DNA from: Erysipelotrichaceae bacterium
GTDB lineage: Bacteria; Bacillota_I; Bacilli_A; Erysipelotrichales; Erysipelotrichaceae
Direction of reading: 5' to 3'
Assembly (NCBI GenBank): GCA_016302195.1
Contig: JAEDOA010000045.1
Location: forward strand, 1-10,804
Length of the DNA stretch: 10,804 nt
The translations under genes and the position numbers were made by a program. Positions within the stretch are counted from its first letter, which is position 1, and each line of letters starts with the position of its first letter. Positions 7,461 through 10,804 of this stretch are shown here, one piece after another. The notes beneath the pieces were generated by a model. It ran no database searches. It had not been told where the DNA came from and saw only the letters and a list, made by a program, of their open reading frames with translations.

Positions 7461-7841
7461 CTAAAGTGTGATAATATCATCTATAAAGTGCATTTTGGTA
7501 TAACCATAATGAGTTAATAACTCAATAATGTTTTTCGCTCCAACTGGGTTCATAGAATGAACTGTGAAGCCCGCAATTGGAATTTCATTTTTAACTATCC
7601 ATTTTGCAACATCATATCCGCTAATACCAAAACCTAAACCTAAATTGTGGTCAAAAGATATAAAAATCTTACAATCTGGAATTTGTGATAAACTCTTAAT
7701 TTCCTTAATTGCATCTTCTCCTGTTCTGCATACAGACCAGCCTGTAATATCACAATCCTCTGCAGGTATGCTATTTAATGTTCTTATAAAGCGATTATCT
7801 ATTGGTCTTTCATCGTCTATCCAAACAAAATGCCTTCTCAT
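7461..7841 (-). CDS. Cyclic-phosphate-processing receiver (cREC) domain protein, 126 aa
   Basis: The whole protein is a single domain resembling the cREC family. These are receiver-like domains described in RNA-repair gene neighbourhoods and proposed to act on cyclic-phosphate RNA ends. Visible signatures are FVWIDDERP at 5-13 with the acidic D9-D10-E11, the core ISFDHNLG at 61-68 with D64 and H65, GYDVAKWIV at 75-83, and HSMNPVGAKNI at 95-105. It lacks a DNA-binding domain, so it is not an ordinary response regulator. The ATG at 7841 is chosen because AAAGGA lies 9 nt upstream; a TTG at 7850 touches that Shine-Dalgarno. A strong promoter lies 38 bp upstream. Its place inside the tRNA array suggests tRNA-end repair or defence against tRNA cleavage, which is inference. 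Confidence 0.8.
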   Translation of the reverse strand: MRRHFVWIDDERPIDNRFIRTLNSIPAEDCDITGWSVCRTGEDAIKEIKSLSQIPDCKIFISFDHNLGLGFGISGYDVAKWIVKNEIPIAGFTVHSMNPVGAKNIIELLTHYGYTKMHFIDDIITL

Positions 7842-7878
7842 AAAAATCAATCCTTTCTTTTCTTTTCTTTATATAAAT

Positions 7879-7907
7879 ATTATATCAAATTTTTATATAA
7901 AAATCAA
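7879..7907 (-). promoter_or_regulatory. Promoter P3 for the cREC gene and downstream serine tRNAs
   Basis: On the minus strand TTGATT (7902-7907), a 17-nt A/T spacer, TGA and TATAAT (7879-7884). It is nearly identical to P1 and P2 at the left end. It lies 38 bp upstream of the cREC ATG, giving a short leader with the Shine-Dalgarno, and would also drive both serine tRNAs to the terminator at 7150-7189. Confidence 0.85.
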
Positions 7908-8040
7908 AAAAGAATTTTAATACTAGACGCTCATCTGTTAATTAGAATTAAAAGTTCTATTACAAATTAAATTGCTGTATGCGTCTATAGTGCCCCCAAG
8001 TGGTATCGAGCTACTTATAAAGTAAAATTTAAAACTTAAG
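7908..8040 (-). other. Spacer after tRNA-Phe with a possible hairpin
   Basis: No gene is seen. TAGACGC (7924-7930) pairs with GCGTCTA (7981-7987). On the minus strand the stem is followed after about ten bases by a run of six Ts just before P3, so it may act as a weak terminator for the upstream part of the array. The long loop (50 nt) argues against efficient termination. Next to tRNA-Phe is an A/T-rich tract. Confidence 0.35.
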
Positions 8041-8113
8041 TGGTCAGAACTGGAATCGAACCAGTGATACGGGGATTTTCAGTCCCATGCTCTACCTACT
8101 GAGCTATCTGACC
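8041..8113 (-). tRNA. tRNA-Phe(GAA)
   Basis: The acceptor GGTCAGA/TCTGACC is fully paired. The D arm is GCTC-AGTAGGTA-GAGC. The anticodon arm TGGGA-CTGAAAA-TCCCC gives anticodon GAA, with only the outer 27-43 pair mismatched. The variable loop is GTATC, the T arm ACTGG-TTCGATT-CCAGT and the discriminator A, as expected for Phe. CCA is not encoded. Confidence 0.95.
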
Positions 8114-8423
8114 ATACATAAAATAATCAATAGCAAACTTATAAATTTCATTACTCGCTGCCTAGACACTGTTAGTTGGTCTGCGCGCCACACCTAATTT
8201 ACATCCACACCTTATGTCCTTTATTCATTCTTAATTGATTATTTACTCGGTACTTTTCAACCCAACTCTTGTTACCGCAAGTAGTAACCGATAATTATAT
8301 TCAAACCTGGGATTAGTTATCAAAAATTTGTTCACAACCGTTCGGTAAAACGAGAAGTAAAAGTCAGTTACATACCATTGCGGCATCCTGTTCCTTGCGG
8401 TCACAGGTTGAACTAACCAGAAA
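8114..8423 (-). ncRNA. 310-nt gene-free structured spacer
   Basis: No ORF or canonical tRNA is seen between tRNA-Phe and tRNA-Trp. Local complementarity is high. CCTGTT pairs with AACAGG (about 8391-8427) around an inner GGTT/AACC hairpin. GTTAC pairs with GTAAC around TACTTGCG. CGTT pairs with AACG near 8340. CCACACC occurs twice near 8190-8212. The density of helices suggests a folded spacer RNA or a degraded tRNA-rich segment. No family is recognised. Confidence 0.35.
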
Positions 8424-8495
8424 CAGGAGGGTGAGGAATCGGACCCCTTGGTATGAGATTTGGAGTCTCACCCCAGCCCAGCTGAGTTTAAACCT
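8424..8495 (-). tRNA. tRNA-Trp(CCA), noncanonical; possibly the 3' part of an interrupted gene
   Basis: The 3' half is clear: anticodon arm TGAGA-CTCCAAA-TCTCA with anticodon CCA, variable loop TACCA, T loop TCCGATT (C at 55), 3' acceptor strand CCCTCCT and discriminator G, as in bacterial tRNA-Trp. The local 5' half is poor. The acceptor strand AGGTTTA pairs with CCCTCCT at only three positions, and the D arm (CTCA...TGGG) is irregular. The 5' end overlaps the last two bases of the HNH stop codon. A much better partner strand, AGGGGGT, lies 583 nt upstream at 9072-9078. This is therefore either a decayed tRNA or the 3' exon/half of a tRNA split by the HNH-bearing segment. Confidence 0.65.
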
Positions 8496-8961
8496 ACCGA
8501 CCTATATTTTTTCCTGCGTAAGTATCAGTTTGACTATGGCAATTAGGACATAAAAAACGCAAATTTTCAATACGATGGTCATTATTTATTCCATTGATAT
8601 GGTCTAACTGTAATGATAATGGTTTACCTAACCAACTATCTATTCCACAACAAGAACATTTGTATTCCAATCGTTTTTCATTAACAAGTCTTTGTTTTAA
8701 TCTTGAAATATTCGCATAAGAAGAATTTTCAATCAAAATTTCATCAAGAGTATATTTAGCATTTGTTGGAGTTGTTGCTTTTCCGAAATGCTCAGTTGAA
8801 CAATTTAATTCTTTTATTCTTCTTTTTAAGGTATCTGTTGAAGAACCTCCTCGAGTTCCTAATCCTAAAGCTCGTAGACAATCACTATAAGAGTTACTTT
8901 CTTGAATTATTTTTATAAAATCTTCATCTGATACTTGATATACTTTACTAATTTTTGGCAT
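8494..8961 (-). CDS. HNH endonuclease, probable homing endonuclease (155 aa)
   Basis: This is a single-domain nuclease that makes DNA breaks, typical of free-standing or intron-borne homing genes in phages. Residues 10-60 (DEDFIKIIQESNSYSDCLRALGL...RIKELNC) are the helical DNA-recognition region often found at the N-terminus of this group. The C-terminus has zinc ligands C102/C105 and C138/C141 and the HNH core LDHINGINNDHRIENLRFLC (119-138), followed by PNCHSQT. The ATG at 8961 has GGAG 9 nt upstream; a TTG at 8997 would overlap the promoter. It lies between sequences that look like the two halves of a tRNA-Trp, and its stop codon overlaps the 5' end of the Trp gene as drawn. That suggests the tRNA is its insertion site. 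The length is normal, and the catalytic and zinc residues appear intact. Confidence 0.9.
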   Translation of the reverse strand: MPKISKVYQVSDEDFIKIIQESNSYSDCLRALGLGTRGGSSTDTLKRRIKELNCSTEHFGKATTPTNAKYTLDEILIENSSYANISRLKQRLVNEKRLEYKCSCCGIDSWLGKPLSLQLDHINGINNDHRIENLRFLCPNCHSQTDTYAGKNIGR

Positions 8962-8980
8962 TATAATATTCTCCTTTTCT

Positions 8981-9005
8981 TTGATATTATATATCAATTT
9001 TATTG
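8981..9005 (-). promoter_or_regulatory. Probable -10 region and palindrome upstream of the HNH gene
   Basis: On the minus strand TATAAT (8986-8991) is preceded by AATTGATA, similar to the -10 side of P1-P3, but no good -35 hexamer is visible at the right distance. The -10 lies within a 7-3-7 dyad, TTGATAT/ATATCAA (8981-8997), which could serve as an operator. It is a weaker promoter than the other three. Confidence 0.4.
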
Positions 9006-9048
9006 GTAAAATATTTATTTATAATGACCAAAGTTTTACTAAATACTT

Positions 9049-9078
9049 ACCGCTGTGCTATCATTACACCAACCCCCT
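9049..9078 (-). other. tRNA 5' half, candidate 5' part of the interrupted tRNA-Trp
   Basis: On the minus strand: acceptor AGGGGGT, U8-G9, D arm GTGT-AATGATA-GCAC (four pairs), A26 and then GCGGT. This is a complete tRNA 5' half, but no complementary ACCGC, T arm or acceptor follows nearby. The acceptor strand pairs at 6 of 7 positions (one G-U) with the tRNA-Trp 3' strand at 8425-8431, and A1 with G73 fits bacterial tRNA-Trp. It starts 3 nt after the stop codon of the 104-aa gene. Immediately downstream, GGTAAG-TATTTA can pair with TAAATA-TTTACC (9006-9051), forming a strong hairpin before the HNH gene. Confidence 0.5.
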
Positions 9079-9081
9079 AAA

Positions 9082-9396
9082 TTATTTCACATTCTTTTGT
9101 AAAGTTAATGCCAATGATTTAAGATTATTTGGCAATGGAAAAACTGTTACTAGAATGATTTTATCTACTTGTTGGTTAAAAACAAACACATTCTCACCAT
9201 AAATCTTAATACAACTTCCTTTGTGCTTGTATAAATTATGTTGTTGTGAAATATATTTGTGTAAATTACCAGATGCCTGATTATGAGTTAAACCTAATTT
9301 ATATACTTTTTCAACCATTCTAATTATAGCTTTTTTATTTAACCCTAATCTTTCATGCATCCTTTCAAAAGCATGATGGGATATTTCAATATTCAT
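9082..9396 (-). CDS. Small DUF4258-like phage protein, 104 aa, function unknown
   Basis: The N-terminus ISHHAFERMHERLGLNKK (4-21) has the H-A-x-x-R-x-x-x-R pattern of DUF4258-type proteins, a small fold related to RelE/BrnT-like RNases. The C-terminal half is strand-rich (CIKIYGENVFVF, then IILVTVFPLP at about 82-91). Short proteins with this architecture occur in Firmicutes phages and prophages. Whether it is a nuclease cannot be decided from the sequence. The ATG at 9396 is chosen because AGAGAGGTG lies just upstream; a longer in-frame reading to 9486 runs into the neighbouring tRNA and is rejected. It sits 27 nt after a tRNA and 3 nt before a tRNA-like half, so RNA targets are worth considering, but that is inference. 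Confidence 0.8.
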   Translation of the reverse strand: MNIEISHHAFERMHERLGLNKKAIIRMVEKVYKLGLTHNQASGNLHKYISQQHNLYKHKGSCIKIYGENVFVFNQQVDKIILVTVFPLPNNLKSLALTLQKNVK

Positions 9397-9423
9397 ATCA
9401 ACACCTCTCTTGCTTTTTATTAG

Positions 9424-9546
9424 TGGAGAAGGGTGGACTCGAACCACCGACATGCGGATTTCCTTGTTAAGAAGAATTGCAGTCACGGTTTATTACTAAA
9501 CCTCGTCTTTATTTATCTGCTGCTCTACCAGCTGAGCTACTTCCCC
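9424..9546 (-). tRNA. Oversized, interrupted tRNA (123 nt), isotype uncertain
   Basis: The ends are canonical: acceptor GGGGAAG/CTTCTCC (seven pairs, one G-U), U8-A9, D arm GCTC-AGCTGGTA-GAGC, A26, T arm GGTGG-TTCGAGT-CCACC, discriminator A. The middle is about 50 nt too long. Model 1: a class I tRNA with stem GCAGA/TCCGC (one A-C mismatch), variable loop ATGTC and a 57-nt insert-bearing anticodon loop. Model 2: a self-contained hairpin GCAG...CTGC (9479-9520), with an inner GGTTTA-GTAA-TAAACC stem, sits between position 26 and a 5-bp arm TTCTT-CTTAACA-AGGAA (9460-9476). The loop of that arm would carry anticodon UAA (Leu), with an unusual C37. The insert is too short for a standard group I intron. 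Confidence 0.7.
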
Positions 9547-9684
9547 ATATGTAGAGTGACTTTGAAGCTAAACTCTGGGCGACGTTTCCTCTACCTATTC
9601 TGAGCCATCGTAGATTTGACTTCAGACCTTACCCTAGTTATTTATCCTAGGACGCTACGACACGGAGCCTAGGAAAGCCTTTAA
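9547..9684 (-). other. Structured inter-tRNA spacer
   Basis: 138 nt without a gene. GTAGAG (9551-9556) pairs with CTCTAC close to the oversized tRNA. TCGTAG pairs with CTACGA (about 9608-9661) around an inner CCTAG/CTAGG stem. CCTAGG also recurs near 9668. It is likely a processed spacer of the tRNA precursor; no known RNA is recognised. Confidence 0.35.
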
Positions 9685-9756
9685 AGCACCATGCGGGTAC
9701 TGCCCCCGCGCCCCCAGTTTGGAAGACTGGAGTACTAGCTGTTATACGAATGGTGC
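9685..9756 (-). tRNA. tRNA-Gly(UCC) with altered D and T loops
   Basis: The acceptor GCACCAT/ATGGTGC is fully paired and the discriminator is U, as in bacterial tRNA-Gly. The anticodon arm CCAGT-CTTCCAA-ACTGG gives UCC, reading GGA/GGG. The T stem GCGGG/CCCGC is intact, but its loop is GGCAGTA instead of TTCRANY, so T54, T55 and A58 are all changed. The D loop reads AACAGCTAG, so the usual G18-G19 has become A-G. Stems are perfect, which argues against simple decay. CCA is not encoded. Confidence 0.85.
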
Positions 9757-10235
9757 ATGGTAGAAAGAGACATTTCACCTTTTATACCGCGTCTCTCCCC
9801 GTTCCCGCGGTTTGATATGAATGCGTCTAAATATATTATCCTACACATTAGGCATAACTTCCTTCATATCCTTTATAAACGAAGGTTTTTCGAGTTTCTG
9901 TGCATTTCCACTCCTGGTCCTTACCTGTGATGTCCTTTCCGCAATAAGAACATCGACCTTCTAACCCTTACACTCTGATGTGCGACCATCCATGCAGTTA
10001 TCCAACTCCCTGCCAGGTTCAATCTCGGTTATTTAATATCTTTTGAGATTAACAGATAGTTCTGATTTCCAGGGTATCTTTTCTATGCGAGCAAATCAGT
10101 ATCCAAAACACTTTTCATAGACTTTATCATTACTTGTATGTACATACTTTCATTCTCCCCTTTTGGAGTATCAAGCTAATTATCATGTCACTTGTATTAT
10201 ATCCTGTTAATTCAGGAGATTACCACTCCTCAAAG
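9757..10235 (-). ncRNA. 479-nt gene-free structured region, candidate large ncRNA
   Basis: No ORF with a ribosome binding site and no tRNA is found between tRNA-Gly and tRNA-His. Many segments are complementary: AGAGAC/GTCTCT (about 9767-9796), ACCGCG/CGCGGT, GATATGAA/TTCATATC (8 bp), CCTTC/GAAGG, GATGT/ACATC, GCAG/CTGC, AATCTC/GAGATT, CTGATTT/AAATCAG (7 bp), TCTATG/CATAGA, and TCCTG/CAGGA near tRNA-His. It is less A/T-skewed than the other gene-free stretches here. Large phage RNAs of the ROOL and GOLLD classes typically sit beside tRNA genes like this. The resemblance is in context and size only; I did not match a consensus. Confidence 0.45.
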
Positions 10236-10308
10236 CTGCGATGAGAGGACTCGAACCTCTAACACTCTGTTCCACATACAGATGCTCTACCCTTTGAGCT
10301 ACATCGCA
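10236..10308 (-). tRNA. tRNA-His(GUG)
   Basis: The acceptor TGCGATG/CATCGCA is fully paired. The D arm is GCTC-AAAGGGTA-GAGC and the T arm AGAGG-TTCGAGT-CCTCT. The anticodon arm TCTGT-ATGTGGA-ACAGA gives anticodon GUG. Position -1 is T and position 73 is G, so the G-1:C73 pair that marks most bacterial tRNA-His is not encoded. CCA is not encoded. A 7-bp hairpin, GTCTCAG/CTGAGAC, lies just upstream of its 5' end. Confidence 0.93.
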
Positions 10309-10475
10309 AGTGTCTCAGCAGCCAACCCTGAGACGCGGTCATCTTGAATGATTTTTGTTATACTTGAGTAAAATCATTTTAAACTCTGTAAATATCTCTG
10401 CGCAGATATTATAATTATATAAATAGCTAGTCTGTGGTTGACCATTAAGCAGGATTCCAAACCCGCGCTATTAAG
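10309..10475 (-). other. Structured spacer between tRNA-Leu and tRNA-His
   Basis: 167 nt with no gene. Hairpins are GTCTCAG/CTGAGAC (10312-10334), AATGATTTT/AAAATCATT (9 bp, about 10348-10379) and AATATCT/AGATATT (about 10390-10410). TATAAT-like sequence occurs near 10410-10425 but without a convincing -35. GCGGG...CCTGC with a T-loop-like centre lies at 10449-10466. Confidence 0.4.
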
Positions 10476-10548
10476 TACGGGACCTGGGATTTGAACCCAG
10501 AAAAACTACTTTCTAAGAGTAGCGCCTATGCCATTCGGCTAGTCCCGC
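10476..10548 (-). tRNA. tRNA-Leu(UAG) with a short variable loop
   Basis: The acceptor GCGGGAC/GTCCCGT pairs fully, with a terminal G-U at 1-72. The anticodon arm CTACT-CTTAGAA-AGTAG gives UAG, reading CUA/CUG as leucine. The T arm is CTGGG-TTCAAAT-CCCAG and the discriminator A, which fits Leu. The variable loop is only TTTTT, whereas bacterial tRNA-Leu normally has a long class II arm. CCA is not encoded. It follows the partial gene at the right edge by 18 nt. Confidence 0.9.
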
Positions 10549-10566
10549 ATATTGAGGATTAAATCC

Positions 10567-10804
10567 TCATTTATTTTTGTAATATTTTAACCATTTACGA
10601 TATTCTTTATTTTCATCGAGGTCCGCATAATGTCCCCAACCTTTTTCTATCGCTTCTTTATGACTTCTTTGACAATCATTCCAATAATCTTCCCAAGTGC
10701 GTATCCAACCATAATCACAAATATCCCAAGAGCAATGAATTTTTTTATAGGCTCCTGGCGGAAGTATCACATCAGGGTTTCTTTTGAACCAGTTTCTAAC
10801 ATGA
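10567..10804 (-). CDS. C-terminal part of an unrecognised protein, open at the window edge
   Basis: The frame is open from the right edge to the stop at 10567, giving at least 79 residues. Visible sequence includes NWFKRNPDVILPPGAYKK, then HCSWDICDYGWIRTWEDYW and a basic end (WLKYYKNK). It is unusually rich in tryptophan and tyrosine, with H, C and C in the HCSWDIC stretch that could bind metal, but no known motif is complete. The GTG at 10770 has no Shine-Dalgarno and the frame continues upstream, so the true start lies outside the window. It is the last gene before tRNA-Leu. Confidence 0.65.
   Translation of the reverse strand, partial: HVRNWFKRNPDVILPPGAYKKIHCSWDICDYGWIRTWEDYWNDCQRSHKEAIEKGWGHYADLDENKEYRKWLKYYKNK

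Noticed and set aside
7564..7920. 118-codon plus-strand ORF opposite the cREC gene
   Set aside because: The minus-strand frame has clear family motifs, a Shine-Dalgarno and a promoter; this frame has none.
8471..9053. Definite group I intron in tRNA-Trp
   Set aside because: I could not identify P, Q, R or S core elements or a proper splice-site helix by eye, so only an interruption is reported.
8981..9202. 73-codon plus-strand ORF between the HNH and DUF4258-like genes
   Set aside because: It is antisense to the real gene at its 3' end, has no ribosome binding site and covers promoter and tRNA-half sequence.
9397..9486. 30-residue N-terminal extension of the 104-aa protein
   Set aside because: It would be coded by the 3' part of the oversized tRNA and bypasses the good Shine-Dalgarno at the ATG at 9396.
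10405..10430. Promoter for tRNA-His from overlapping TATAAT-like sequences
   Set aside because: There is no -35 hexamer at suitable spacing, and the region is simply A/T-rich.
10476..10548. Amber suppressor tRNA
   Set aside because: The anticodon is UAG, which reads CUA/CUG; a suppressor of UAG codons would need CUA. There is no sign of stop-codon recoding in the window's genes.
1..10804. CRISPR arrays, insertion sequences, integrase or attachment sites
   Set aside because: No regularly spaced repeats, transposase or integrase motifs, or convincing direct repeats flanking a tRNA were seen.

Overview
This window looks like part of the genome of a tailed bacteriophage (or prophage) infecting a low-GC Firmicute, probably a gut clostridial host. 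Three things suggest this: AT-rich DNA with strong GGAGG-type ribosome binding sites, tail-fibre modules typical of Firmicutes phages, and a dense tRNA array. Every gene I can support reads on the minus strand, so transcription runs from high to low coordinates.

Right part (about 7150-10804): a tRNA array with small genes between the tRNAs. In transcription order it holds the 3' end of an unrecognised gene, tRNA-Leu(UAG), tRNA-His(GUG), a 479-nt gene-free structured spacer, tRNA-Gly(UCC), an oversized 123-nt tRNA, a 104-aa DUF4258-like protein, a 30-nt tRNA 5' half, an HNH endonuclease, a noncanonical tRNA-Trp(CCA), a 310-nt structured spacer, tRNA-Phe(GAA), a cREC (cyclic-phosphate-processing receiver) protein with its own strong promoter, tRNA-Ser(GCU), tRNA-Ser(UGA) and a clear intrinsic terminator. 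None of the tRNAs encodes CCA. Several depart from the canonical form: two appear interrupted exactly after nucleotide 26, Gly has altered D and T loops, Leu has a short variable loop, and His lacks the G-1:C73 pair.

Middle part (about 600-7150): a compact tail operon. After a roughly 170-nt leader come a 59-aa protein, a 658-aa fibre/baseplate-appendage protein with collagen-like and repeated linker motifs, and a 1395-aa tail spike. The spike is built from duplicated receptor-binding-type modules and ends in a pectate-lyase-like beta-helix. The small gaps with overlapping Shine-Dalgarno signals indicate translation from one message.

Left part (1-600): gene-free. It holds a string of hairpins in the tail operon 3' region (one is a probable terminator), then two near-identical promoters, TTGATT-17-TATAAT with extended -10. 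They fire into about 210 nt of strongly self-complementary sequence, followed by the 5' end of another tRNA at the window edge.

Most notable are a tRNA-Trp apparently split by 583 bp containing an HNH gene, the long structured spacers (candidate ncRNAs), and a cREC RNA-repair-type gene inside the tRNA array. The last suggests the phage protects or repairs tRNAs. All functions are inferred from sequence by eye; no searches or folding were run.
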